64,000 bases of DNA from Streptomyces gossypii (GCF_025165795.1 NZ_JAJAGO010000003.1:62001-126000); one strand, 5' to 3'. Positions 1 to 8,520 are shown, numbered from the stretch's first letter. The notes: a model not told the origin generated them from the letters alone. Made by a program: numbers and translations.

Positions 1-2
1 TC

Positions 3-632
3 AATTTCGACAGCGACGCCTCGACTCCCGGCTTCGACACCTATGTGGCCCGTCTGCGCGAGCACGCGCCTGCCCTCTTCTCCGGCGAGTACGAGATCGT
101 CACCGAATTCGGTCGCTCCGTCCTGGCCAAGAACGGGTTCACCGCCGCCTACGTCGAGTACACCAAGACCGTCGGCGGCCGTCCCATCGCGATCACCCAC
201 GCCGGCGCGCAGGTCGCCACGCGGACCGTCTTCGCCCCCGACGCCTGGCCGTTGCGGGTCGAAGCCCATGACCCCCGCGGCCGGGCCAAGAGCAGCAGGC
301 CCGTGCGGCAGGACATCGCAGGCCCGTGCTGCTTCGCCGGTGACCTGCTGGCACGCGACCGTATGCTCCCCCTCCTCGACGCCGGCGACATCGTCGTCCT
401 CCCGGACACCGGCGCCTACTACTTCTCCACCCCCTTCCACTACAACAGCCTTCCCGAACCGGCAGTTCACGGCGCCCGCATCGATGACGACGGCCGGGTC
501 GCCTTCCGACTGCTCCGCCCCGCACAGGCTGTGCATCCCGTCCCGGCCCCTCGGGCCAGGCCGGACCGGGCAAGCACGCCTGGACGCCCGGAGAGGACCA
601 CCACGCGAAGGAAGCAGGTGCAATCGTCATGA
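3..632 (+). CDS. PLP-dependent decarboxylase, diaminopimelate/ornithine type (5'-truncated by window)
   Basis: This is the C-terminal part of a fold-III PLP decarboxylase of the DAP/Orn/Arg decarboxylase 2 family. The frame is open from the first bases, so the start lies upstream. Visible landmarks are the GPCCFAGD segment, whose Cys completes the partner active site in the dimer, and DTGAYYFS, whose Tyr normally contacts the PLP phosphate. After about base 525 the family-like sequence (VAFRLLR) gives way to a Pro/Arg/Thr-rich tail that does not look like a normal decarboxylase C-terminus. A late frameshift or recombination joint is therefore likely. The substrate (diaminopimelate or another amino acid) cannot be decided from this fragment. 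The stop overlaps the next ATG (ATGA). Confidence 0.75.
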   Translation, partial: NFDSDASTPGFDTYVARLREHAPALFSGEYEIVTEFGRSVLAKNGFTAAYVEYTKTVGGRPIAITHAGAQVATRTVFAPDAWPLRVEAHDPRGRAKSSRPVRQDIAGPCCFAGDLLARDRMLPLLDAGDIVVLPDTGAYYFSTPFHYNSLPEPAVHGARIDDDGRVAFRLLRPAQAVHPVPAPRARPDRASTPGRPERTTTRRKQVQSS

Positions 633-871
633 ACGTACGGCGCGCCCGTTCAGGGTGCTCATGGGAGAAGACGACCTCCCCGGACCGATGGGGGGCCGTC
701 GGACGACGGCTTTCCGTCACGGTGGAGCGCTGCGGCAGGACGGCTCGTGGTTACGGGCGGTGGTTGTCACGGCGTCGGCGAATCGCGGCCGACCAGTTCC
801 TCCGCGGTGCGTGTTATGGGACGGGCACGGCCGCCGTGGGCCTGTTGGCGGTATGGGCGCAGACCCGCTGA
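629..871 (+). CDS. Small hypothetical protein with one C-terminal hydrophobic helix
   Basis: An 80-residue frame starts with an ATG overlapping the decarboxylase stop, which would allow translational coupling. It is Arg-rich for about 50 residues and ends in one hydrophobic stretch (FLRGACYGTGTAAVGLLAVW) that could be a membrane helix. I do not recognise a family. It may be genuine, or the tail of a decayed gene, because the neighbouring decarboxylase tail also looks rearranged. Confidence 0.3.
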   Translation: MNVRRARSGCSWEKTTSPDRWGAVGRRLSVTVERCGRTARGYGRWLSRRRRIAADQFLRGACYGTGTAAVGLLAVWAQTR

Positions 872-885
872 CGACGGCAGCAAAC

Positions 886-938
886 AACCCCCGGGCCGTC
901 GGCCTGGGGGTTCGGCGCGAAGCGGGCGACGGTAATCG
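886..938. repeat. Degenerate tRNA-Gly attachment-site remnant with hairpin
   Basis: A hairpin (arms 886-897 and 901-912, one G.T pair, 3-nt loop) is followed at 920-930 by AGCGGGCGACG and then AATCG. This is the same order and spacing as the terminator and 3' end of tRNA-Gly(CCC) at 37338-37413 and its copies at 28.6, 32.8 and 36.2 kb. It is clearly more degenerate than those copies, with mismatches after base 930. I infer an old attachment-site copy. A chance terminator plus short identity is the alternative. Confidence 0.4.
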
Positions 939-957
939 GATGTCCTCAACTACTGCC

Positions 958-1245
958 TCACAGGTCGAACCAGGAACGCAGGATGCGTGTGGCGATACCG
1001 TGGGTGCGGTTCTCGGAGAAGGTGTGGTGAAGCCATTCTGGTGCTGCGTTGACCACGCGGCCGATATCCGGGATATCCGTCAGCTCCAGGCCCTGCTCCG
1101 TTCGCCGCCGATGAGCTGCATTCGCAGGTCGGGGCCCTCGACCTGTTCCTCGAGGAGCCAGTCGCGCTACCGCGAGGCACCACTGGCAGCAATGCCGGCA
1201 TGCGACGGCACAGGCCGCACATTCTGACCGGGGACACCAGTCCAT
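958..1245 (-). pseudogene. Possible frameshifted gene remnant, unrecognised
   Basis: Reading leftwards, one frame gives a protein-like segment (LLEEQVEGPDLRMQLIGGE). The neighbouring frame then gives a plausible C-terminus (ELTDIPDIGRVVNAAPEWLH, ending RILRSWFDL). A single frameshift near base 1090 would join them. No family is recognised. The position just inside the degenerate attachment remnant fits decayed mobile DNA. Confidence 0.25.
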
Positions 1246-1308
1246 GAGGAACGGGACGCAGCCACGCCGTCGAATCCTGCGGGTCCGGGGCGGAGAGCAC
1301 TCGACGGA

Positions 1309-2100
1309 CTACTCGGCCTCGTCCCCCTCGGGGCGGCTCTCGATCTCCTGCAACGTGATGTGCAGGTGGTACTCCATCGCCGCGACCGCCTGCGCCGGAT
1401 CACCGGTCAGCACGGCGTCGAGCAGCTCCTCGTGCTCGGTGGCCGAGCCGGCGGGATCGGCGCCGGTGGCGAGGTAGCGACGGTGGCTCTCCTCCCGGCT
1501 CTTGGCGAGTGAGCGCTCCAGGGCGTCCAGGATCTGGGTCAGGCTGATGTTGCCCGCGGCCGCCACCAGTGCCTGGTGGAAGGCGACGTCCGTGCGTATC
1601 CGGGTGGGCATGTCGAGCGGGTCGGCGCGCTGCTCGGCGATCGCCTCGCGGGCCCGTGCGATGTGGGGCCGGGTCTGCGGCTCCTCCGGGCCCGCGATGC
1701 GCTGCGCGGCGAGTCGGGCGCCGTGCACCTCGAGCGCCTTGCGGATCTCGGTGAACTCCATGAGGGCGCGCTTGTCGCGCAGGAACGCGTACGCGACGAA
1801 CTTCTCCACCGGCAGTGCGTTCGGCGAGGCGACGACGGCGGGTTTGCCCTGGCGGCGCTGCACCAGGCCGCGCGTCTCCAGGGTCTTCATCGCCTCCCTG
1901 AGCACCACCCGGCTGACCCCGAACCGCGTCGCCAGCTCACCCTCCGGAGGCAGCTGGTCCCCCGGTGTGACGTCCGGGCCTACGCACAGCTCCTCGATGA
2001 ACTCCACGACCTGGGTGGTCAGCGACCGTGGCCGGGCGCGCATCGCGCCGCCGCGCCCTGCCGGCTGCCGCGTGGACGCTCCCTCCGCCGTGTCTCCCAA
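1309..2100 (-). CDS. GntR/FadR-family transcriptional regulator
   Basis: An N-terminal winged HTH (about residues 25-90) contains the GntR signature: PEGELATRFGVSRVVLREAM, then LETRGLVQRRQGKPAVV. The C-terminal helical part (about 105-250) is FCD-like, with conserved His/Asp/Arg positions such as DVAFHQALVAAAGN and EHEELLDAV that form the ligand/metal pocket. Length (263 aa) is normal. The TTG at 2100 has an AAGGGGCG ribosome-binding-like sequence. An ATG at 2043 is an alternative start that still keeps the whole HTH. It is divergent from the PLP lyase and NhaC-like carrier, so it probably controls them and itself in response to a small carboxylate or amino acid. That role is inferred from position. 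Confidence 0.88.
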   Translation of the reverse strand: MGDTAEGASTRQPAGRGGAMRARPRSLTTQVVEFIEELCVGPDVTPGDQLPPEGELATRFGVSRVVLREAMKTLETRGLVQRRQGKPAVVASPNALPVEKFVAYAFLRDKRALMEFTEIRKALEVHGARLAAQRIAGPEEPQTRPHIARAREAIAEQRADPLDMPTRIRTDVAFHQALVAAAGNISLTQILDALERSLAKSREESHRRYLATGADPAGSATEHEELLDAVLTGDPAQAVAAMEYHLHITLQEIESRPEGDEAE

Positions 2101-2210
2101 TGCGTTCGCCCCTTAGTCGGATCGGCCTTCGCACCTGAGCTTACTGAGCGGCCTGCGCGGTGCGTACGGACCGATGCCGGACCGGTACCGATCGTATCCG
2201 TTCGCCGGAA

Positions 2211-2243
2211 GTGTTGACCACATAGCAGCTTATATTACAAGCT
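2211..2243. promoter_or_regulatory. Divergent promoter/operator region of GntR regulator and PLP lyase
   Basis: The 211-bp gap between the divergent genes is AT-rich at 2212-2245. It holds TTGACC (2214-2219, -35-like) and an inverted repeat AGCTT-N7-AAGCT at 2227-2243, a candidate operator for the adjacent GntR regulator. The canonical FCD-type half-sites (TGGT/ACCA) are only partly present, so the assignment is tentative. Confidence 0.35.
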
Positions 2244-2311
2244 ACCTCCGATCGGCGGCTCACAGAGGAGCCCGCCGGCGTCCGCACGCAAGTCCGCCAC
2301 GGAGGGCGCAG

Positions 2312-3469
2312 GTGAACAGCACCGACCAGCAGATCTGTATGGGTGCGTGGAACGGCCCGGGGGCGGAACCCGGTGCCGTGGCGCCCCCCATCTATCAGAC
2401 GAGCCTCTTCACCAAGCCGTCCTTCGAGGAGTTCATCCGGCAGCAGGCCGCCGAGCACGAGAACTTCGTCTACAGCCGGGGAACCAACCCGACGGTCGCC
2501 TTCCTCGAGGAGCGTCTCGCGCTGCTCGAGGGCGGCGAGGCCGCGAAGTGCTTCGCCTCCGGCATGGGTGCGATCGGCGCCGTCCTCGCCGGCCTGCTCC
2601 GCGGCGGTGACCACGTGCTCTTCGTCAACACCGTCTACGGCCCGACGACCGAGCTCGCGCGGCACCTCGAACGCTTCGGCGTGGACCACACGATCCTCAC
2701 CGACCCGGCCGCCGGCATCGAGGAGCACATCCGGGAGAACACGGCGCTCATCTACGTCGAAAGCCCGGGCACCATGCTGATGAAGGTCGTGGACGTCCCG
2801 GCGCTGACCACGATCGCGCGACGCCGCGGCATCCGCACGGTCATGGACAACACCTGGTCCACACCGCTCTACCAGAAGCCGCTCGCGGCCGGCGTGGACC
2901 TCGTCGTCCACTCCCTGACCAAGTACGTCGGCGGACACAGCGACGTCATCGGCGGCGCGGTGATCGGCTCCCGGGAAGTGATCCGCGAGCTCTTCTACCA
3001 GGGCTACCAGCTCTTCGGCGCCGTCATGTCCGCCATGGAGGCGTCCCTCGTCCTACGCGGACTGCGGACCCTTCCGGTGCGGATGGAGCAGCACCAGCGC
3101 AACGCACGCAGCGTCATCGACCATCTGCGCACGCACCCCGAGGTCATCACCGTCCATCACCCGTACGCCGAACACGGCCCGGACGAGGACGTGATCACCT
3201 CCCAGTTCAGCGGCTTCTCCGGACTCCTCAGCTTCGAGCTGCGGGAGGGCACCTTCGCGCGGGTGTCCCGGTTCATCGACGCCCTGAGTCTCTTCCGGAT
3301 CGGCCCCAGCTGGGGCGGCTACGAGAGCCTCGTGACGTCACCGTCGCGCTCCACCGACGACCCCTCATCGACCCCGTGGCCCGGCCTGATCCGGCTCTCC
3401 GTGGGACTCGAGGGCGCGCAGAGCCAGATCGAGGACCTCGACCGGGCCTTCACGTCGCTCGCCCGCTGA
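2312..3469 (+). CDS. Cys/Met-metabolism PLP enzyme (cystathionine gamma-synthase / methionine gamma-lyase family)
   Basis: This 385-aa fold-I PLP enzyme belongs to the gamma-family of trans-sulfuration enzymes. Visible motifs are PPIYQTSLF and YSRGTNPT near the N-terminus (phosphate-binding Tyr/Arg from the partner subunit), FASGMGAI, VYVESPGT, the Asp of VMDNTWSTP that pairs with the pyridine nitrogen, and the Schiff-base Lys in VVHSLTKYVGGHSD. GTG 2312 is chosen because GGAGGG lies just upstream and family similarity begins there. A longer in-frame extension to 2174 has no RBS and would cover the promoter. With the following NhaC-type carrier and the divergent GntR regulator it looks like an uptake/breakdown unit for a sulfur or related amino acid. 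Lyase versus synthase cannot be told from sequence alone. Confidence 0.88.
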   Translation: MNSTDQQICMGAWNGPGAEPGAVAPPIYQTSLFTKPSFEEFIRQQAAEHENFVYSRGTNPTVAFLEERLALLEGGEAAKCFASGMGAIGAVLAGLLRGGDHVLFVNTVYGPTTELARHLERFGVDHTILTDPAAGIEEHIRENTALIYVESPGTMLMKVVDVPALTTIARRRGIRTVMDNTWSTPLYQKPLAAGVDLVVHSLTKYVGGHSDVIGGAVIGSREVIRELFYQGYQLFGAVMSAMEASLVLRGLRTLPVRMEQHQRNARSVIDHLRTHPEVITVHHPYAEHGPDEDVITSQFSGFSGLLSFELREGTFARVSRFIDALSLFRIGPSWGGYESLVTSPSRSTDDPSSTPWPGLIRLSVGLEGAQSQIEDLDRAFTSLAR

Positions 3470-3521
3470 CGGCAACCGCACGCCAGCACAAGCCCCAACT
3501 GCTCTTGCCTGAGAGGAAACA

Positions 3522-5015
3522 GTGAAGTTTCGACAGGACACGGCGTCGGCCGACCAGGCCGGGAAGCATCCGCTCCCCCCACCACGGCTCGCCGTGGCGC
3601 TCATACCGGTGGTCATCACCCTGGCGATCTTCGTCGGTGGCATCGGGATCATGGAATTCCCCGCGGAGCTGATGCTCATATTCGCGGCCATCGTCTTCAC
3701 GGTCTTCGCCGCCTGGCAAGGCGTCGGCCTGGACCAGGTCCTCACGGACATGGGCGAGAAGATCAAGCGGGCCCTGCCGGGCATCCTCATCCTGCTGAGC
3801 ATCGGGATACTGATCGGCACCTGGATGATCGCGGGCACCGTCCCGCTCATGGTCAACTACGGCCTCGAACTCATCAACCCGTCGTACCTGTACGTCCTGT
3901 CCTTCATCGTCACCGCCGTCGTGGCCACGTTCACCGGGACGTCCTGGGGCGCGGGCGGCACGATCGGCGTCGCGCTCATCGGCGTCGCCTCCACGATGGA
4001 CGTCTCGCTGGCGATCACCGCCGGTGCCGTGGTCTCGGGCGCCTACTTCGGCGACAAACTCTCACCGCTCTCCGACACCACGAACATGAGCTCCCTGGCG
4101 GCCGGTGCCAACATCTATGAGCACATCCGCCACATGCTCTACACGGCGCTGCCCTCCTCGGTCCTCGCGATCGTCGTCTTCCTCCTCGCCGGGCTCTCGA
4201 TCGACGCGGGGTCGGTCGACCTCCACGTCATCGACCGCACCATCGACGAGGTGCAGGGACACTTCACCCTCAACCCGGTGCTGCTCCTGCCGCCGGCCGT
4301 GGTCCTCGTCGGCTCGATCATGCGCAAGCCCCCGTTGATCGTGCTCTTCGTGTCCTCGGTCACGGCCGGCGTCCTCGCCGTGCTCGTCCAGGGCTTCAGC
4401 ATCGCCGACACGTTCGACGCCGCCGTCTCCGGTTTCACCACCGACATGCTGTCCAGCGACGTCTCGGCTCCCCTCACCGAACTGCTCAACCGCGGTGGCC
4501 TGTACTCGATGTACAGCTCGGCGTTCTTCGTCTTCTGCGCGTTCTTCTTCGCCGCGGCGATGGAGAACTCCGGCGTCCTCCGCCTCCTGCTCAACAAGCT
4601 GATCGACAAGCTGCGGTCAACCGGCAGCCTCATCACGGCCACGCTGCTCTCCGGCTTCACCGTCATCAACGGCACGTCGAACGCTCTGGTCACCTACTTC
4701 CTCATCAACGACCTCTACGGCGAAGCCTTCAAGAAGCGGAACCTCCACCCCACCAACCTCTCGCGGAGCATGGAGGACTCGGTCACCCTCACCGAAGTCC
4801 TCATGCCCTGGACCGTCTCCGGCGCCTTCTTCGCCTCGACGCTGGGCGTGGCGAACTTCGACTTCCTGCCATGGGCCGTCTTCTGCTGGAGCGGCATCCT
4901 CTTCTCCGCTCTCCTGGCCTACCTGTCGCCCCTCACCCGCGACTTCGGCATCCGCCGCCTGGAACCGGAGCCCCAGGGAGCACCGGAGCCCCAAAGGGAA
5001 CCGGCGAAGAACTGA
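3522..5015 (+). CDS. NhaC-family Na+/H+ antiporter-like carrier
   Basis: A 497-aa polytopic membrane protein of the NhaC/ion-transporter superfamily, with about a dozen hydrophobic segments. The family-typical stretches are FTGTSWGAGGTIGVALIGVA and YFGDKLSPLSDTTN, the second carrying charged and polar residues of the transport core. GTG 3522 follows GAGAGGA at the expected spacing. It lies 52 bp after the PLP lyase and is probably co-transcribed. Rodionov and co-workers predicted some NhaC-superfamily members (MetT) to be methionine transporters, and pairing with a Met/Cys-type lyase makes substrate uptake as plausible as simple Na+/H+ exchange. This is inference. Confidence 0.85.
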   Translation: MKFRQDTASADQAGKHPLPPPRLAVALIPVVITLAIFVGGIGIMEFPAELMLIFAAIVFTVFAAWQGVGLDQVLTDMGEKIKRALPGILILLSIGILIGTWMIAGTVPLMVNYGLELINPSYLYVLSFIVTAVVATFTGTSWGAGGTIGVALIGVASTMDVSLAITAGAVVSGAYFGDKLSPLSDTTNMSSLAAGANIYEHIRHMLYTALPSSVLAIVVFLLAGLSIDAGSVDLHVIDRTIDEVQGHFTLNPVLLLPPAVVLVGSIMRKPPLIVLFVSSVTAGVLAVLVQGFSIADTFDAAVSGFTTDMLSSDVSAPLTELLNRGGLYSMYSSAFFVFCAFFFAAAMENSGVLRLLLNKLIDKLRSTGSLITATLLSGFTVINGTSNALVTYFLINDLYGEAFKKRNLHPTNLSRSMEDSVTLTEVLMPWTVSGAFFASTLGVANFDFLPWAVFCWSGILFSALLAYLSPLTRDFGIRRLEPEPQGAPEPQREPAKN

Positions 5016-5023
5016 CCGGGGGA

Positions 5024-5051
5024 GCCGAGCGGCGGCAACGATCCGCTCGGC
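5024..5051 (+). terminator. Hairpin terminator after NhaC gene
   Basis: A perfect 9-bp stem GCCGAGCGG / CCGCTCGGC with a 10-nt loop, 9 bp after the carrier's stop codon. No T-run follows, as is usual in Streptomyces. Confidence 0.6.
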
Positions 5052-5080
5052 TGGTCCTGGCCTTCACACGCGGCGCGGTG

Positions 5081-5545
5081 TCAGCTCACGGACTTCTTGA
5101 CGAGGGTGGTGATCGTGTTCTCGGCTTCGTCGCCCAGCTCGGTCACGGCGTAGGACGTGGGCCACAGGCCGCCGGAGTCGTCGAGGTTTGCTTCGGGGGT
5201 GAAGCCGAAGGTTGAGTAGCGCTCTTTGTCGACGTGCCCGCTACGGAAGAAACACACCACCTTCCCTTTCCTGGCGTAGGCCGGCTGTCCGTACCACAGC
5301 TTCGGCGACAGTTCCGGGGCGTTCGTGGTGACGATGGCGTGGATACGTTCGGCCACTGCGCGGTCCGACGCCTCCATCTCCGCGATCTTCGACAGCACGC
5401 CGAGTTCCTCGGCGGCTCCTTTGCTGCCACGACCACGCTTCGCCTCCTTCTTCAGTTCCGCGGCGCGCTCCTTGATGGCAGCACGTTCTTCCTCGGAGAA
5501 CCCGTCCGTGCTCTTCTCGCCCTTCGTGCCGGTGTTCGCGCTCAT
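5081..5545 (-). CDS. DUF1801 (YdhG-like) protein
   Basis: A 154-aa cytoplasmic protein. The N-terminal third is a Lys/Glu-rich helix (SEEERAAIKERAAELKKEAK). The rest matches the DUF1801 fold, seen in ELSPKLWYGQPAYARKGKVV, a Trp/Tyr-Gly-Met/Gln-Pro motif, then FFRSG and YSTFGF. ATG 5545 is chosen because GAGGAG sits about 10 nt upstream. The in-frame GTG at 5554 would abut the RBS. Family members are small stress- or iron-associated proteins of unsettled function. It is monocistronic and convergent with the NhaC gene. Confidence 0.8.
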   Translation of the reverse strand: MSANTGTKGEKSTDGFSEEERAAIKERAAELKKEAKRGRGSKGAAEELGVLSKIAEMEASDRAVAERIHAIVTTNAPELSPKLWYGQPAYARKGKVVCFFRSGHVDKERYSTFGFTPEANLDDSGGLWPTSYAVTELGDEAENTITTLVKKSVS

Positions 5546-5632
5546 TGCTGTCACTCTCCTCGTCGTGATCGGCGTGCAGTGCTTACGACGCTAGCCGTGC
5601 TGAGAGACCTGGCGCTTCTCGATTCCTGATCG

Positions 5633-6088
5633 ATGCATGGAACGATGGCGCGCATGGGCCATGGGCGTGCGGAGACGCACCGTTTGCGCGACATCGCCGT
5701 GATACGTCGTGTCCGCGACCGGATCGATCGTGAGTACGCCAAGCCGCTGAACCTCGAAGCACTGGCCCGTGCGGCGCACATGTCGGCAGGGCACCTGAGC
5801 CGGGAGTTCCGCCGCGTCTACGGTGAGTCTCCGTACGCGTACCTGATGACCCGACGCATCGAACGGGCGATGACGCTGCTGCGCCGCGGAGACCTCAGCG
5901 TCACCGAGGTCTGCTTCGCGGTGGGCTCCTCATCGCTGGGCTCGTTCAGTACGAGGTTCACCGAACTGGTCGGCGTGCCGCCCGGCGCCTACCGCCGCGA
6001 ACACTCCCAAGCCGGCGCGGGGATCCCGCCGTGTCTGGCCAAGCAGGTGACCAGACCGGTCAGGAATCAAGAAGCCGGCGCCCGGTAG
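5633..6088 (+). CDS. Short AraC-family transcriptional regulator
   Basis: A 151-aa regulator made almost only of the double-HTH AraC/XylS DNA-binding domain (about residues 22-120): LNLEALARAAHMSAGHLSRE, FRRVYGESPYAYL, then VTEVCFAVGSSSLGSFSTRF and the PGAYRR end motif. No sensor domain is present. Three nearby in-frame ATGs (5633, 5645, 5654) make the start uncertain. It is followed directly by a VOC/glyoxalase-type gene, a pairing common in Streptomyces, and probably controls it. Confidence 0.85.
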   Translation: MHGTMARMGHGRAETHRLRDIAVIRRVRDRIDREYAKPLNLEALARAAHMSAGHLSREFRRVYGESPYAYLMTRRIERAMTLLRRGDLSVTEVCFAVGSSSLGSFSTRFTELVGVPPGAYRREHSQAGAGIPPCLAKQVTRPVRNQEAGAR

Positions 6089-6102
6089 CTCTGCTTAGCG
6101 TG

Positions 6103-6519
6103 ATGCACATGAACATCACCATCCACCACACCTTCCTCCCGCACACCGACCCCGAAGCCGCTCTGGACTTCTACCGCGACACCCTGGGATTCGAGGTCCG
6201 CGACGACGGCGGCTACGAAGACATGCGCTGGATCACCGTCGGACCGGTCGGCCAACCCGGCACCTCCATCGTGCTGCACCCGCCTGCCGCCGATCCGGGC
6301 GTCACCGACGAGGAGCGACGCACCATCCTGGAACTCATCACCAAGGGCGCCTACACCGCCATCACGCTGGCCACCGACGACCTCGACGGGCTCTTCGACC
6401 GCCTCCAGGCCGCAGGTGCCGATGTCGTCCAAGAACCCATCGACCAGGACTACGGCGTCCGCGACTGCGCCTTCCGCGATCCCGCCGGCAACCTCATCCG
6501 CATCAAGCAGCAGACCTGA
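6103..6519 (+). CDS. VOC-superfamily (glyoxalase/bleomycin-resistance fold) protein
   Basis: A 138-aa protein with the paired beta-alpha-beta-beta-beta modules of the vicinal oxygen chelate fold. Repeat 1 is HTFLPHTDPEAALDFYRDTL and GFEVRDDGG. Repeat 2 is YTAITLATDDLDGLFDRLQA, AGADVVQEP, then CAFRDPAGNLIRIKQ. The His of the first strand and Glu-equivalent positions are potential metal ligands. ATG 6103 or 6109 fits the family start. The frame upstream overlaps the AraC gene and shows no similarity. The substrate is unknown, and coupling to the AraC gene suggests a small toxic or phenolic compound. Confidence 0.85.
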   Translation: MHMNITIHHTFLPHTDPEAALDFYRDTLGFEVRDDGGYEDMRWITVGPVGQPGTSIVLHPPAADPGVTDEERRTILELITKGAYTAITLATDDLDGLFDRLQAAGADVVQEPIDQDYGVRDCAFRDPAGNLIRIKQQT

Positions 6520-6870
6520 GGAATCGCACCGTTCGCCGTCTCCGCCGAGACGGCATGGTCCCAGGGCATCCCTGACCTGTTGCTCCCGCAGCTCCGGGTG
6601 GGCCGGGGTGCGGGAGCAGCGAGACAGCGTCACCACACCGCCGTGCGTACGTCCACGTGAGATCGGGGCAGGCGTAGCCATTCGGTTGCCGGTGTCGCAT
6701 CGCATCGCGTGGCAACGGGCCGTGTGGCGTCACAGAGCGTGAGGGAACCCTCAGCCGGGGCCCGGGCGTTGAGCAGATCACCGACGAGGTCAGGCCGGCG
6801 GCCGAGGACCGATGGGCGGCCTGGGGCCTGGGGCCTGGCCAAGGGGCGGGACAGCGGACAGGGGTAGCCG
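6520..6870. other. Intergenic region without recognised gene
   Basis: 351 bp between the VOC and TerD-CAP genes. Both strands lack a family-like reading frame. The only structure seen is a short tandem repeat of GGCCTGG units at about 6818-6839, close to the start of the next gene. Confidence 0.5.
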
Positions 6871-8223
6871 ATGAGTGACTTGATTCCCGGGGGCAACCAG
6901 GCGCTGCCGGACGGCGTGCTCTCGATTCGGGTGCCCGGCCCGTTCGACCTGTCGGTGCTCATCACGGGCGACGGCGGAAAGGTGACGGGGGACGGCGATT
7001 TCGTCTTCTTCAACCAGCCCTCCGCCCCAGGTACCCAGCTGCGCGGCGACACGGTCACCGTGGACCCTCGGCGGCTGCGGTCCGGGGCGAGCCGGGTCAC
7101 CGTCGTCGTCAGCCCCGCCGAGACCGGGACGCCACTGGGCAGGCTGCCCGCGCCGCTGATGAGCGTCACGGGGAGCACCGGCACCCCGCTCGCCCACTTC
7201 GCACCGGAGCGCCCGACAAGCGAGAGCGTCCTGCTGCTCGCTGAGATCTACCGACGTGGCGACGGATGGAAGATACGGGCGCTCGGCCAGGGATACGCCG
7301 ACGGCCTGGCGGGGGTGGCCCGCGACTTCGGCATCGACGTCGCCGACGACGGAGCCGCGCCGGGTGTCGGGGCGGGTGTCGGGGCGGGCGCTACGCCGGG
7401 CAGCCCGGCTGCCACCGCGCCCGGCGGCCTGCCCGCCGGGCCCTTCCACGCGTTCGTCGGCGTCGTCAACGCCCAGCGGGCCGGCGTCGGCACCCCGCCG
7501 GTAGCGCCGGACGCGCGGCTGGCCACGGCCGCCCAGACCCACGCCGCGAGCATGGCCGCCCAGAATCGGCTCGACGCCGGGGGCCCGGACGGGACGTCTG
7601 TCTTCCAGCAGGTCACCACCTGCGGGTACGCCTACCTCTTCCTCGCCGAGGATCTGGTCTCCGGGCCCCGTACACCCGCCGCGTTCGTGGACTACTGCCT
7701 GAGCCAGGAGCCGGGCCGTTCCCCGCTGCTGGACGCGACGTTCACCCAGGTGGGGCTCGGCCAGGCCACCGGCGCCCGCACCGGCGACGTCTACTGGACC
7801 GCGCTGTGGGCCCAGCCCTTCACCACCGACGGCCTGGCCCGGACGGCCACCGAGGTCATCGCACTCACCAACGCCGAACGGGCCCGGGCCCGCCTGGCAC
7901 CGCTGACCGGCGAGACCCGGCTGACCACCGCCGCCCAAGCGCACAGCGCCGACATGGTCGCCCGCGACTTCTACTCCCACACCACCCCGGAGGGGCACGA
8001 ACCATGGGACCGGGCCGCCGCCGCCGGATGCACGCACCGGGGGATCGGCGAGAACATCGCCTGCGGCCAGCGCAGCGCGGCCGAGGTGGTCGACGGATGG
8101 ATGAACAGCCCCGGCCACCGCGCCAACATCCTCAAGCCCGACTTCACCCACATCGGCATCGGCTACGCCACCGGCGGCCGGGCGGGCACCTACTGGACCC
8201 AGCTCTTCGGCATGTCCCGCTAA
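6871..8223 (+). CDS. TerD-domain / double CAP-domain fusion protein
   Basis: 450 aa. Residues 1-155 are TerD-like: LIPGGNQALPDGVLSIRV, GDGDFVFFNQPSAPG, LLLAEIYRRGDGWKIRALGQ, GYADGL. A Gly/Ala/Pro linker (160-190) leads to two CAP (SCP/PR-1) domains. The first (about 190-310) is degenerate. The second (about 320-450) keeps the canonical set HSADMVARDFYSHTTPEGH, GIGENIAC, GWMNSPGHRANIL and YWTQLFGM, including the cavity His/Glu residues. No signal peptide is present although most bacterial CAP proteins are exported, which fits the TerD half being cytoplasmic or calcium/membrane-associated. TerD proteins belong to tellurite/stress systems. The biochemical role of the fusion is unknown. Confidence 0.85.
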   Translation: MSDLIPGGNQALPDGVLSIRVPGPFDLSVLITGDGGKVTGDGDFVFFNQPSAPGTQLRGDTVTVDPRRLRSGASRVTVVVSPAETGTPLGRLPAPLMSVTGSTGTPLAHFAPERPTSESVLLLAEIYRRGDGWKIRALGQGYADGLAGVARDFGIDVADDGAAPGVGAGVGAGATPGSPAATAPGGLPAGPFHAFVGVVNAQRAGVGTPPVAPDARLATAAQTHAASMAAQNRLDAGGPDGTSVFQQVTTCGYAYLFLAEDLVSGPRTPAAFVDYCLSQEPGRSPLLDATFTQVGLGQATGARTGDVYWTALWAQPFTTDGLARTATEVIALTNAERARARLAPLTGETRLTTAAQAHSADMVARDFYSHTTPEGHEPWDRAAAAGCTHRGIGENIACGQRSAAEVVDGWMNSPGHRANILKPDFTHIGIGYATGGRAGTYWTQLFGMSR

Positions 8224-8400
8224 GGGCTGTCCGGTGGATCTTCTCGGGCCCGCGACGCCCGGCACCGCGCCTCGCCGCGTTGTCCTCAGTCGCCCGAGCA
8301 GCCCACTACGATCCGCCGGACATGCCCTACGGCCAACGCCGGTGACTGAAGTTCCGTCCTGCCGGGTGCTGGTGTCCGGTGCGGGTGGTGTCCGGTTGCG

Positions 8401-8520
8401 ATGCTCGGCCCGTTTGAGCGGCCTGGATTCATCACGCCTGGCCTCTGCCTCTGGGTGGGCGGCTACGAGGAGCTGCGGAGCACCGTCGACTTCTACGACG
8501 AGCTCACCGGGACGCCGTGA
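8401..8520 (+). pseudogene. Possible 39-codon gene fragment
   Basis: A short frame with Streptomyces-like codon use (MLGPFERPGFITPGLCLWVG, then GYEELRSTVDFYDELTGTP) ends inside the 3' end of the AfsR-like gene on the other strand. No RBS or family is seen. It could be a leftover C-terminus of a lost gene. Confidence 0.2.

Noticed and set aside
2174..2311. N-terminal extension of the PLP lyase
   Set aside because: No RBS, no family similarity, and it covers the divergent promoter region; the GTG at 2312 has a good RBS.
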